Source: CAWGXG01 sp963826505 (GTDB lineage: Bacteria; Chloroflexota; Anaerolineae; Aggregatilineales; Aggregatilineaceae). Taken from it: 64,000 bases of DNA. Shown here piece by piece: positions 52,997-61,520 of the stretch. Position numbers and translations under genes: made by a program. Below the pieces are notes generated by a model, which searched no databases, was not told where the DNA came from, and saw nothing but the letters and a program-made list of their open reading frames with translations. The first letter of the stretch is position 1. Each line of letters opens with the position of its first letter. Location: assembly GCA_963826505.1 (NCBI GenBank), contig CAWGXG010000008.1:868001-932000 (forward strand). Reading direction: 5' to 3'.

Positions 52997-53076
52997 CCGC
53001 TGGGAGTGGCCTATGTCAGACACTCCAGCGGGGAAAATTGGTGCTGGGCACACGCAAATACCTGGCAACTGCCAGG
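52997..53076 (-). promoter_or_regulatory. Hairpins in the rplU leader
   Basis: Between the rplU promoter and start codon. One 6-bp stem CCTGGC/GCCAGG with an AACT/AGTT tetraloop (53061-53076), and a longer stem CCGCTG-GAGTG paired with CACTCCAGCGG with one bulged base (52997-53008 with 53021-53031). Position and shape recall L21 leader RNAs, although I cannot match a known family. Confidence 0.4.
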
Positions 53077-53089
53077 CGATTGAGGGAGT

Positions 53090-53118
53090 ATTATAGCTGT
53101 GCGGAGAGTTAGCGTCAA
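53090..53118 (-). promoter_or_regulatory. Strong promoter of rplU-rpmA-rpmE
   Basis: Minus strand TTGACG (53118-53113), exactly 17 bases, perfect TATAAT (53095-53090). The best sigma-70 promoter in the window, as fits ribosomal genes. Confidence 0.8.
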
Positions 53119-53244
53119 TGGCGGGTTCGGCTCGCAGACCGCCCTGACCCGTGAGATTGTCTCCGTATTGCGGCGTGGGGCAAGCGTCGGAATGGAGACC
53201 AGGTGAGACGTCTCTTTTGGCGTTATCATGACGTCGAGGTGATT

Positions 53245-54837
53245 ATGACGCGATTCCGTTGTTGGTCTTTTAGCGTACTAGCTGGGTTACTGCTATTTGG
53301 AGCGGTTGGGGCCTGTGCGCCAGAGCCAACGTCTGGTGAACTTTCTTCGGCAACACCACTCCGCGAACCTTCGACTTTCCTTGGTACTCCAACCGGGATA
53401 CCGGAGCAGGGAGATTCGTCCAGTGAAGTGGAGTTGCAGACTGCCAGACCAGGAACAATACAGAGTGCTCTCGAAGAAACTCCCCCTTCCACTTTGCAGT
53501 ATTCAGTCGATGCAACGCTGAATTGGACCACCAAGTCGTTGCATGTCCGGCAAACGGTCACCTATGTGAATGATACTGGGAACGATCTTTCCTTGATCGT
53601 GCTAAACGTGGAGTCCAATCGACAGCCAGAGACATTCTCGTTAAAACGGGTTACTGGAACGGACGGGCGGGGAGTGGGGGATGTCAGCCTTAACGGGGCG
53701 CGGCTTGAAATTCCACTGGTGGACCCGCTGCCGGTCAACAAGTCTATAGAATTCACCCTCACTTATGATTTACGCATTCCTCAAATCCATGCTGGGTATC
53801 TTCTTGGACATCTGGGATATTGGGGTTTCAGTGACCGCCAGGTGAATCTGGGAATGTGGATGCCGTTGGTCGCCGCCTGCACGGCGGATCACAAGTGGGT
53901 TTCGCCGTCATTCCACGAGGTTGGAGAGTATTTTGTTCTACGTACGGCTGATTTCTCGCTGGACTTGCATATTATTGGCGCGCCCGACAGCGTACGCGTC
54001 GCTTTGCCGGGAATCGTCTCGCGCCCTGACAGCCGGACGTGGCATACCGATCTGTACGCGGCGCGAGAGCTAACATTGTCCATCTCCGATCAGTACCACC
54101 TCCTCACAACCTCCAACGAATCGGGGGTTGATGTCGAGTTGTACTATTTTGCGGACTCCGAGCCGGGCTCGCTCGAAGCCGCACACCATGCGCTAGATAC
54201 AGCCACAGACGCCTTGGCACTCTATGAAGAACTGTACGGGATGTATCCCTATACGCGACTTGTCATTGTGGAGGGTGATTTCCCGGACGGGATGGAGTTT
54301 AGCGGGCTGGTGTTCGTGAGCGAAGATTGGTTCCAAACCTGGACGGGGGCACAAAACGATTGGCTAACGCTTATCACGGTGCACGAAGTGGCGCATCAGT
54401 GGTGGTACGCACTCGTCGGCAATGATCAGGGACAGCATCCCTACATGGACGAAGCGCTAGCGATTTACAGTGAGCTCTTATATCTTGAGCGTTATTTCCC
54501 AGAATACAGCGAGTGGTGGTGGAATTTCCGTATCTATAGTTACACCCCCGCCGGCTATGTGGATGCGCCAATCTACGAGTTTGACACACCGCGAGAATAT
54601 ATAAACGCGGTTTATTTGCGCGGCGCTCTGATGCTCCAGGCTGTACGAGCAGACATAGGGGATGAGACATTTTTTGCGTGGCTAAGCGATTATGCCCATG
54701 CCATGCGGGATCAGGTCGCTTCCCCCGCTGATCTGTGGAGACAGTTGTCAAGCGAGGACTACAAAGAGACCGCGCCGACACGGGCTGCGTTCTTCCGCCA
54801 GATTGACGTGTTTGCTGCTCAGGATAGTATCCCCTGA
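53245..54837 (+). CDS. M1-family metallopeptidase lipoprotein
   Basis: 530 residues. A lipoprotein signal ends in FGAVGAC near residue 25, followed by a Ser/Thr/Pro-rich linker. Residues about 90-260 form the beta-sandwich N-terminal domain of M1 aminopeptidases; the gluzincin core has HEVAHQWW with the zinc His pair and catalytic Glu, and the third ligand Glu in YMDEALAIYSELLYLE. The gluzincin GAMEN substrate loop is replaced by DGMEFSGLVFV. It probably trims peptides outside the cell. ATG 53245 has GAGGTG upstream. Confidence 0.88.
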   Translation: MTRFRCWSFSVLAGLLLFGAVGACAPEPTSGELSSATPLREPSTFLGTPTGIPEQGDSSSEVELQTARPGTIQSALEETPPSTLQYSVDATLNWTTKSLHVRQTVTYVNDTGNDLSLIVLNVESNRQPETFSLKRVTGTDGRGVGDVSLNGARLEIPLVDPLPVNKSIEFTLTYDLRIPQIHAGYLLGHLGYWGFSDRQVNLGMWMPLVAACTADHKWVSPSFHEVGEYFVLRTADFSLDLHIIGAPDSVRVALPGIVSRPDSRTWHTDLYAARELTLSISDQYHLLTTSNESGVDVELYYFADSEPGSLEAAHHALDTATDALALYEELYGMYPYTRLVIVEGDFPDGMEFSGLVFVSEDWFQTWTGAQNDWLTLITVHEVAHQWWYALVGNDQGQHPYMDEALAIYSELLYLERYFPEYSEWWWNFRIYSYTPAGYVDAPIYEFDTPREYINAVYLRGALMLQAVRADIGDETFFAWLSDYAHAMRDQVASPADLWRQLSSEDYKETAPTRAAFFRQIDVFAAQDSIP

Positions 54838-54978
54838 ATATTCCCAGACCGTGACTTCCTCATTCCAGCTTTTTGATCTAAGCTTTAGCATATACCAGTT
54901 GGGTGTGATTTCACTTGCCCAAAATTCGCCCTTCAAAGTGACTTGGTTTCTAAGAATCACCAAATAGGCGTAAAATAT

Positions 54979-54990
54979 GTTTGCGCTAAC
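54979..54990. promoter_or_regulatory. LacI-type operator-like site 1
   Basis: GTTTGCGCTAAC is a near-palindrome with central GCGC, the form of GalR/LacI-family operators. It is identical to site 2, 142 bases away. Confidence 0.55.
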
Positions 54991-55052
54991 TGACGCTGTG
55001 GCTTGTCTGAATGGATGGAAATATCATAAAAAGGGACGGAGCGTAGTTCAGA

Positions 55053-55064
55053 TTTCTCGCAAAC
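55053..55064. promoter_or_regulatory. Weaker LacI-type operator-like site
   Basis: TTTCTCGCAAAC agrees with the reverse complement of the two perfect sites at nine of twelve bases. It lies just before the TATAAT at 55077, where a bound repressor would block the -35 region. Confidence 0.3.
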
Positions 55065-55076
55065 ACAAATAATGGT

Positions 55077-55082
55077 TATAAT
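55077..55082 (+). promoter_or_regulatory. Candidate -10 box of the sugar transporter operon
   Basis: Perfect TATAAT between the operator-like sites. The -35 region (TTTCTC, 18-base spacer) is poor. The predicted leader would be about 170 bases. Confidence 0.45.
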
Positions 55083-55120
55083 AATGATGAACCAAACAAA
55101 GACGGACAGTTCTGGATAGT

Positions 55121-55132
55121 GTTTGCGCTAAC
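55121..55132. promoter_or_regulatory. LacI-type operator-like site 2
   Basis: GTTTGCGCTAAC, identical to site 1 and just downstream of the likely transcription start, framed by CTGG and CCAG which add outer symmetry. Confidence 0.55.
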
Positions 55133-55260
55133 CAGATTTTGTGACGCGCATCGGGAAACCCATAGGGTGTTATTTATGTGAGCCTATACCGACTGGATAA
55201 CGGATGAAATGTCGGTATGACTCCGTAATTTAAGTTCAATTATATTCAAAGGAGTTCGAC

Positions 55261-56340
55261 ATGTCTGGAAAACTCAATCGCCGGGATTTTATCAAGGGTA
55301 GTATGTTGTTTGGCTCTGGCCTCGCATTTGCTAATTTCCTTCCGTTCATCCAGTATCGTATGGCCCACGCTCAAGACAAACCCCTCAAAGCTGCCATGTC
55401 AAGCGCTGGTTTGGCTGGCACCTGGAATGCCCAGGGTGAAGAGGCGGCACGTTGGATGGCTGGACTGCTCGGCGTTGAAATTACCTGGTATGACGGTGAA
55501 TTTGACGCTCAGGCGCAGCGCGCTAAGTTCGACCAACTCTCAACGCAAAGTTGGGATTTCGTGGCGGTTCAGCCCGGAGCAATTGGAACGTTGATCGAGC
55601 CGATCCTGTCGCTGGTGGATGCCAATACTCCTGTCATCGATATGGACACGCTCATCGCGCCGCTGCAAGACCTGAAAGACCTCGGCGTGCTGACCTTTAT
55701 CGCGCCTGACAACGTGTTCATGTCCGAATCGGTTGTGCAGAAGTTGATCGACAAGATGGGCGGGGCGGGTAAGATCGCCCATATCGGTGGGCAGCCAGGA
55801 CACACTGGTGCCCAGGCGCGCGGTCAAGGCTTCCTGAATCTGGTCCAGAAGTACCCGGACATTGAAGTTGTCGACGACCAACCTGCTGACTGGGATGTCA
55901 CCCGCGCGGCAGATCTCGCTGAAAGCATTCTCAACCGTCACCCCGACCTGAAAGCCATTTTCGCCGATAACGACGACATGGCTCTGGCCGCACGGCAGAT
56001 CGTTGAAAACGCTGGGGTGGGCGATCAGGTGCTGGTGGGCGGCGTGGATGCCATGCCTCCGGCGATCGAGGCTGTGCGTGATGGGCGTCTGGTCGCGACA
56101 GCACGTAACTCGGCCAACCGCATTCATTCATGGGCAGTCTTGGCTGGCGCGTACGCGGCGTCGATCGGCCTGGACAAGGCCCGGGATGAAATCCCCTTCT
56201 ACGTCTTGGCTGATGGTCCGGCTATCTTTGCTGATATCGACAGCAACCCGGCACTGGCGGACGAGCCCTGGAAACTGCGTAACTACGGCATGAGCGCCGC
56301 AGATGGTTTGCTGTGGGCTGAGTCGCAGTACCTGTTCTAA
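55261..56340 (+). CDS. Ribose-type sugar ABC transporter substrate-binding protein with Tat signal
   Basis: 359 residues. The signal is of Tat type: NRRDFIKGSMLF with Arg7-Arg8, then a hydrophobic stretch and cut near AHAQ. The mature part is a periplasmic-binding protein type I fold as in RbsB and related sugar receptors (GEEAARWMAGLLGVEITWYD, PVIDMDTLIAP, GKIAHIGGQPGHTGAQARG, HPDLKAIFADNDDMALAA, VLVGGVDAMPPAIEAVRDG). AAAGGAG lies before the ATG. It leads the transporter genes. The sugar cannot be told from sequence; neighbours suggest a ribose derivative. Confidence 0.9.
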   Translation: MSGKLNRRDFIKGSMLFGSGLAFANFLPFIQYRMAHAQDKPLKAAMSSAGLAGTWNAQGEEAARWMAGLLGVEITWYDGEFDAQAQRAKFDQLSTQSWDFVAVQPGAIGTLIEPILSLVDANTPVIDMDTLIAPLQDLKDLGVLTFIAPDNVFMSESVVQKLIDKMGGAGKIAHIGGQPGHTGAQARGQGFLNLVQKYPDIEVVDDQPADWDVTRAADLAESILNRHPDLKAIFADNDDMALAARQIVENAGVGDQVLVGGVDAMPPAIEAVRDGRLVATARNSANRIHSWAVLAGAYAASIGLDKARDEIPFYVLADGPAIFADIDSNPALADEPWKLRNYGMSAADGLLWAESQYLF

Positions 56341-56357
56341 CCACTATGGTATATCGG

Positions 56358-56381
56358 GGCGGTGGTTGAGAAACCGCCGCC
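56358..56381 (+). promoter_or_regulatory. Intercistronic hairpin after the binding-protein gene
   Basis: A ten-pair stem GGCGGTGGTT / AACCGCCGCC (one wobble) closed by a GAGA tetraloop, with no U tract. Such structures guard the 3' end of binding-protein mRNA and explain excess binding protein over the membrane parts. Confidence 0.6.
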
Positions 56382-56471
56382 TCACTTTCTGATAATCTTG
56401 AGGTTCGGAATGATAAGATCAGGATATTGCGAGCCGGGCCTGTTGACAAAACGATTTGAAAGAGCAGGATC

Positions 56472-57953
56472 GTGAGTACGGTGCCTATTCTAGAACTCAA
56501 GAATATTTCAAAGAACTTTCGATCAATCCAGGCACTCGATCACGTGGACTTCGATCTGAGAGAAGGCGAAGTTCACGCCCTGGTCGGTGAAAATGGCGCA
56601 GGCAAGAGCACGTTGATGCGCATTCTGGCCGGGATCTATACGGAATATGAGGGTAGCTATTTTCTTGATGGTGAAGAAATTCAGCTCCACTCACCCCACG
56701 ATGCGCTGTCGCATGGCATCGGCATGATTCACCAGGAACTCAGCGTGATCCCGGAGCTTTCACTGGCTGAGAATTTGTTCCTGGGCCGCCAACCGGTAAC
56801 CCGTTGGGGTACCGTCGATTGGAAGAAAATGCGCCGCAATGCTCAGCAGGCGCTGCGCGACCTCGGATTCGATCTTGACGTTCGGCTTCCGCTAGAACGT
56901 TTTCCGCTGGGTACACAGCAGGTCGTTGAAGTATTTCGCACGATCATCTCCGGCGCGCGTGTGCTGGTGATGGACGAGCCTACTTCGGCGCTCTCGCCTG
57001 CCGAAATTCAACAGCTGATGTCGCTCGTGGATTCACTTCGCCACCAGAAACGAAGTGTTATTTATATCTCGCACTTCTTGGATGAGGTCTTGCATGTGGC
57101 TGATCGGATCACCGTATTGCGCAACGGGCGGAGCGTGGCCACTTTGAATCGTGAGGAGGCGTCCCTGGATCGCCTGATCGCGTTGATGTTGGGGCGTGAC
57201 GTCGATCAAACCGCCCATGCGGTGATGTCTTCGGATGAGGACAAAGAACCCCTGCTTGAGGTGAAAGACTTTACCTCGGATGTGTTTCAGGATGTCAATT
57301 TCGTGTTGGGCAAGGGGGAGATCATCGGCCTGTATGGGGCGATCGGGGCCGGGCATTTCGACGTGGCTCGTGGGTTGTTTGGCCTTTACAAACTGGATCG
57401 GGGCAAGATTGTGCTGGATGGGCACGTTTTCCCGTCAAACCACTCCGCGCGCTACGCGATCCGGAATGGACTGGCCTATGCAATTGAGTCACGGCGCAAG
57501 AGCTTGCTGATGGACGAGCCCATTTACCGCAACATCACGATGCCCCATTTGGAGCGCATTGGACGGATTGTGCCCAGACGTGCCCAGGAGCTGGCAACGG
57601 CCGTGCCTGCTATTTCCCAAGTGAATGTCATTCCGCCTGATCCACTAAATCCGGTCGGAAAACTCAGCGGTGGCAACCAGCAAAAAGTCGCCATCGCGCG
57701 GTGGCTCACGTTTCCGCCCAAAGTATTCATTATGAGTGAGCCGACACGCGGTATGGATGTGGGGGCCAAGAGCGAAGTTTTGGGTTTGCTGCGACAGTTC
57801 AGCGAGCAGGGATTCGGTGTGCTCGTCGTTTCGTCAGAACCCGAAACTATCCTGGCAATTTCTGATCGTGTGATCGTTATGTCGCGGGGGAAAATCGTCG
57901 CCCGCATGAAAAATGAAAATCTTGATAAAGATGCGTTGATGAGGCTGATATGA
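56472..57953 (+). CDS. Sugar ABC transporter ATP-binding protein, two ABC domains (RbsA/MglA type)
   Basis: 493 residues with two fused ABC modules. The first has Walker A GENGAGKST near residue 40, Walker B VLVMDEPTSAL and a weak signature FPLGTQQVVEV. The second has a degenerate Walker A (GLYGAIGAGHFD), an intact signature LSGGNQQKVAIARWL and MSEPTRGMDVGAK. This asymmetry is normal for RbsA-type proteins. GTG start at 56472. The ATGA overlap with the permease gene shows translational coupling. Confidence 0.95.
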   Translation: MSTVPILELKNISKNFRSIQALDHVDFDLREGEVHALVGENGAGKSTLMRILAGIYTEYEGSYFLDGEEIQLHSPHDALSHGIGMIHQELSVIPELSLAENLFLGRQPVTRWGTVDWKKMRRNAQQALRDLGFDLDVRLPLERFPLGTQQVVEVFRTIISGARVLVMDEPTSALSPAEIQQLMSLVDSLRHQKRSVIYISHFLDEVLHVADRITVLRNGRSVATLNREEASLDRLIALMLGRDVDQTAHAVMSSDEDKEPLLEVKDFTSDVFQDVNFVLGKGEIIGLYGAIGAGHFDVARGLFGLYKLDRGKIVLDGHVFPSNHSARYAIRNGLAYAIESRRKSLLMDEPIYRNITMPHLERIGRIVPRRAQELATAVPAISQVNVIPPDPLNPVGKLSGGNQQKVAIARWLTFPPKVFIMSEPTRGMDVGAKSEVLGLLRQFSEQGFGVLVVSSEPETILAISDRVIVMSRGKIVARMKNENLDKDALMRLI

Positions 57954-58981
57954 ACTCTGCCATCAAATTACCCCTGTCTTCTGTTGTTGATCGCTTCCGA
58001 GGATTGCGCGCCTCCTCGGTATGGGTACGTCGTTTCAGCGCGCTGGCTCCCGTGTGGACCCTTGTCGCGCTTTTTATATTCTTCAGCCTTGCTTCTGATA
58101 GCTTCTTGCGACCTATCAACATACGCAACATCCTGACTCAGGTGTCCACATTGGCGATTTTCGCAAGCGGTATGACGTTTGTGCTGCTGCTGGGCCAGAT
58201 CGACCTGAGCATCGCGGCAGTGGCCGCGCTGTCAGCGATGATTTCGGCCCATCTGTATTCCAAATTGGGTTACGATGAACCGGTGCCGATATTGGCAGGC
58301 ATCGGCACGGCGACGCTGCTCGGTTTCATCAGTGGGGTGGTGAGCGCGCGTTTTCGCATCCCGACATTTATGACGACTCTAGCTATGTCGCTCATCGCTG
58401 CGGGCTTGACGACATACATCAGCGAGGGCCGCGTGATTACGCATGTGTCCGAGATATCGATGTACCTGGGCAGCAAGCGTTATGGTGGGCGAAATGGGTT
58501 ACCCGTGATCGTGATCGTGGCGCTAATTACGATCGCGCTCGGCTACCTGCTGTTGCGATACACGCGATTTGGTCGCTACGTCTATATGACTGGGGCCAAT
58601 CCGTCTGCGGCCCGCCTGGCGGGCGTCAATACGAACCTGGTGTTGGTGGTTGTCATGACGATCTGCGGCTTCACCGCCGGCTTTGCAGGCATCGTCGGGA
58701 TGGGGCGCCTTCACAGTGCTCAACCGGATGCAACAGAGAGCTTCTTGATTGATACGATTGGCGCGGTGGTGCTCGGCGGAACCTCACTCATGGGCGGACG
58801 AGGCGGAATGCTTCAGACGTTGATCGGGCTGCTGATTTACGGGACTCTGCGCAACGGCCTGGACAATATTCCCAGTATCGATATCTACCTGAAGGAATTT
58901 ATCACGGGCACGGTTCTTCTCGTGGCGCTGCTCATCAACACGGTCTTTGCCGGTCGGGCCGAACGCGATAGAACGTTATAG
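57950..58981 (+). CDS. Sugar ABC transporter permease (RbsC/MglC type)
   Basis: 343 residues, 8-10 membrane segments (LVALFIFFSLASDSFL, SIAAVAALSAMISAHL, IVIVALITIALGYLLL, GTVLLVALLINTVFAG). The family EAA-like loop reads TGANPSAARLAGVN. The C-terminal GAVVLGGTSLMGGRGGMLQT is typical of RbsC. It needs the two genes upstream. Only one permease gene exists, so a homodimer is expected. Confidence 0.94.
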   Translation: MNSAIKLPLSSVVDRFRGLRASSVWVRRFSALAPVWTLVALFIFFSLASDSFLRPINIRNILTQVSTLAIFASGMTFVLLLGQIDLSIAAVAALSAMISAHLYSKLGYDEPVPILAGIGTATLLGFISGVVSARFRIPTFMTTLAMSLIAAGLTTYISEGRVITHVSEISMYLGSKRYGGRNGLPVIVIVALITIALGYLLLRYTRFGRYVYMTGANPSAARLAGVNTNLVLVVVMTICGFTAGFAGIVGMGRLHSAQPDATESFLIDTIGAVVLGGTSLMGGRGGMLQTLIGLLIYGTLRNGLDNIPSIDIYLKEFITGTVLLVALLINTVFAGRAERDRTL

Positions 58982-59081
58982 TGGTGGGGAGAAGGTTGGA
59001 AGATCGTCCCGCGCTGCATGTGGACAACCGGGTGTCAATGCAGTCGCCGGGTTATAACAGGGCATTGTGAGTTTAAACGGC

Positions 59082-59115
59082 ACTTGCCATGAACCCATGG
59101 CAAGTTGCCATTTTT
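59082..59115 (+). terminator. Terminator or attenuator between the permease and mtnK
   Basis: ACTTGCCAT (59082-59090) pairs with ATGGCAAGT (59097-59105), six-base loop. The word TTGCCAT recurs at 59105-59111 directly before TTTTT, so the middle segment ATGGCAA can pair with either copy. It may stop or tune readthrough into the kinase gene. Confidence 0.55.
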
Positions 59116-59135
59116 CCTGAAGGAGCGCCGTTTCT

Positions 59136-60386
59136 ATGAACGAAGATGTGTCCCCGAACTACCGTCCGCTTGATACGACCAGCATTATCGCCTACGTAAG
59201 AACGCACTCCGAGTTAGAGACGATTTTTCACCCCGGTGAAGCACTTGAGGCAGCCGAAGTCGGCGACGGAAATCTTAATCTCGTCTTCAAGGTGTGGGCC
59301 ACTGCCGATGCCGAACGAACAGTCGTCGTCAAACAAGCGCTACCCTATTTGCGTCTGGTGGGAGGAGATTGGCCGTTGCCAGTCGATCGTGCCCGCATTG
59401 AATGTGAAGCCCTGCGCATCGAGTACCGTCTCGTGCCGCAGCATACGCCGCGCGTCTATTTCTACGATCCGGACATGTACTTGTTCGCCATGCAGAACCT
59501 GAACCATCACCTGATCATGCGCAAAGGGTTGAGCCAGGGCGTCAAATATCCACATTTCGCCGAGCATATCGGGTTGTTCCTGGCAAAAACGTTGGGCGAA
59601 ACGTCCGACCTTGTACTTGATTTTCGTACGAAGAAAGAAGAAGTCGCCCGTTTCATTAATCCAGATTTGTGCAAGATCACGGAAGATCTTGTTTTTACCG
59701 AGCCGTACCGCGAGACGGAACGCAACGGGTTCCATGCCGAGCTTACGCCCCAGGTGCTTGCGTTACAGGCGGACGAGAGCCTGCGATCAGAAGTTGCCGA
59801 GATGAAAGAAAAGTTCATGACGCAGGCGCAGGCGCTCATTCACGGCGACCTGCACACAGGCAGCGTCATGATCAACCAGACTGAGACGTACGTTATCGAT
59901 CCAGAATTCGCGTTCTATGGGCCGATGGGGTTCGACATCGGGGCGGTGATCGGTAACTTGTTCCTGAACTATGCCGCGCATGAAGTGCGTACGCCTGATC
60001 CCGCAGCACGCGACGATTTCCGCAAATACCTGACCGACACCGTGATCGACCTGTGGCATGTATTTGTGCGTGAGTTCGAGCGCCATGTGTGGACGCGCGT
60101 AGACCCCATCAATATGCCCAAGGGATACCAGGATCACTACATGCTGCGTTTATTGCAGGATACTGCGGGCATGGGGGCCTGCAAGATGATGCGGCGCGTG
60201 ATTGGTCTGGCGGGTGTGGAGGACATTCGCGGTATTGAGGACGTAGAAGAGCGATCCATTGCTGCCAGCCTGGCATTGAACATAGGGCAGGCGCTGATAA
60301 TGGAACGCGGTCGGTACCATGCGATCGAAGAACTGGTGGAAACGGCGACGGGCTGCCGCCCCACGTATCCCTGGCGAGGAATGTGA
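59136..60386 (+). CDS. mtnK: S-methyl-5-thioribose kinase-like protein
   Basis: 416 residues, MtnK family of the aminoglycoside-phosphotransferase/protein-kinase fold. Landmarks are EVGDGNLNLVFKVW for nucleotide binding, VVVKQALPYLRLVG with the conserved Lys, IHGDLHTGSVMI with the catalytic Asp near residue 238, and IDPEFAFYGPMGFDIG with the metal-binding Asp. It phosphorylates C1 of methylthioribose, or possibly of another 5-substituted ribose. AAGGAGCG lies before the ATG. It sits ten bases upstream of the MtnA-like gene and 154 after the importer. Confidence 0.9.
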   Translation: MNEDVSPNYRPLDTTSIIAYVRTHSELETIFHPGEALEAAEVGDGNLNLVFKVWATADAERTVVVKQALPYLRLVGGDWPLPVDRARIECEALRIEYRLVPQHTPRVYFYDPDMYLFAMQNLNHHLIMRKGLSQGVKYPHFAEHIGLFLAKTLGETSDLVLDFRTKKEEVARFINPDLCKITEDLVFTEPYRETERNGFHAELTPQVLALQADESLRSEVAEMKEKFMTQAQALIHGDLHTGSVMINQTETYVIDPEFAFYGPMGFDIGAVIGNLFLNYAAHEVRTPDPAARDDFRKYLTDTVIDLWHVFVREFERHVWTRVDPINMPKGYQDHYMLRLLQDTAGMGACKMMRRVIGLAGVEDIRGIEDVEERSIAASLALNIGQALIMERGRYHAIEELVETATGCRPTYPWRGM

Positions 60387-60395
60387 TTTAGCATC

Positions 60396-61520
60396 ATGAA
60401 TGTTCACGGAAAACATTACCGCACGATCTGGATAAGCCCTGACGATCCCGGTGTTGTGCAGGCGATTGATCAGGAAGTGCTACCCTATGAGTTCAGAATC
60501 CTTGATCTGAAGACCGTGGAGCAGGTTGCATTCGCGATCAAGACCATGCAAGTGCGCGGCGCTGGGCTAATTGGTGCGACGGCTGGGTATGGGATGTACC
60601 TTGCGGCGCTCAATGCCCCACGTGCCAGCCGCAACGCGTTTCTGGCTGCATTGAAGACGGATGGCGAAACGCTGATGGCAACCCGGCCCACTGCGATCAA
60701 CCTGGAATGGGCCGTACAGCGCCAGATCAAGGCTATTGAAGGCGGTCAGGACTTTGATGAGATGATCGCTACCGCGCGCCGAACGGCGCAATCGATAGCC
60801 GACGAAGATGCTGATTACTGCCGTCGTATTGGAGAGCATGGGGTCGCTGTGATTGACGAGATCAGCCGCCGCAAGAATGGCGAAACCGTTAATGTGCTGA
60901 CGCACTGCAATGCTGGTTGGCTGGCGTTTGTGGATTATGGCACAGCTACCGCGCCGATCTATGCCGCGCACGATAGAGGTCTAAAGGTGCACGTGTGGGT
61001 TGATGAGACACGCCCGCGCAATCAAGGCGCGCGCCTGACGGCTTGGGAATTGGGCCAGCACGGAGTCCCGTTTACGGTTATCGCCGACAACACTGGCGGG
61101 CACCTCATGCAGCACGGTATGGTCGATATGGTGATCACCGGTACAGACCGCACAACCTATACGGGTGATGTCACGAACAAGATCGGCACTTACTTGAAGG
61201 CCTTGGCGGCCCTTGACAATCAGGTTCCGTTTTATGTGGCACTGCCTTCCTCTACCTTCGACTGGGTCATGCGGGATGGCCTAAGAGAAACCCCCATTGA
61301 ACAGCGGAATTCCAGGGAAGTCACGCACATACAGGGCGAACATGAGGGACAAATCACCACGGTTCGGCTTACGCCTGAGGACAGTCCGGCAGCGAATTAT
61401 GCGTTTGATGTGACGCCCGCGCGGCTTGTGACAGGGTTAATCACAGAACGCGGCGTATGCACGGCATCGGAGGAGAGCGTATTGGCGCTTTATCCTGAGA
61501 AGAGAGCGGTGTCAGGGTGA
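60396..61520 (+). CDS. Methylthioribose-1-phosphate isomerase-like protein (MtnA/DrdI family)
   Basis: 374 residues, MtnA/eIF2B family, aldose-to-ketose isomerase of ribose-1-phosphate derivatives. The catalytic Cys171 is in VLTHCNAGW and the Asp251 in ITGTDRTTYTGDVTNKIGT. Both differ from standard MtnA: the phosphate-loop is RGAGLIGATAGYG in place of RGAPAIGVAAAYG, the Cys motif is THCNAG for THCNTG, and TGTDR replaces VGADR. Such changes are compatible with a paralogue acting on another substrate, for instance 5-deoxyribose 1-phosphate. Ten bases after mtnK; its stop overlaps the next gene as GTGA. Confidence 0.85.
   Translation: MNVHGKHYRTIWISPDDPGVVQAIDQEVLPYEFRILDLKTVEQVAFAIKTMQVRGAGLIGATAGYGMYLAALNAPRASRNAFLAALKTDGETLMATRPTAINLEWAVQRQIKAIEGGQDFDEMIATARRTAQSIADEDADYCRRIGEHGVAVIDEISRRKNGETVNVLTHCNAGWLAFVDYGTATAPIYAAHDRGLKVHVWVDETRPRNQGARLTAWELGQHGVPFTVIADNTGGHLMQHGMVDMVITGTDRTTYTGDVTNKIGTYLKALAALDNQVPFYVALPSSTFDWVMRDGLRETPIEQRNSREVTHIQGEHEGQITTVRLTPEDSPAANYAFDVTPARLVTGLITERGVCTASEESVLALYPEKRAVSG

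Larger units (their letters stand above)
54838..55260. other. Regulatory gap before the sugar ABC transporter operon
   Basis: 423 bases with no gene. It holds two copies of GTTTGCGCTAAC, a weaker third, a TATAAT box, and an eight-base inverted repeat ATACCGAC (55186-55193) with GTCGGTAT (55211-55218) in the likely leader. Each main element is listed separately. Confidence 0.6.

Noticed and set aside
53203..53244. Earlier start for the M1 peptidase
   Set aside because: It would put 14 polar residues before the lipoprotein signal peptide; ATG 53245 has GAGGTG and gives a normal signal.
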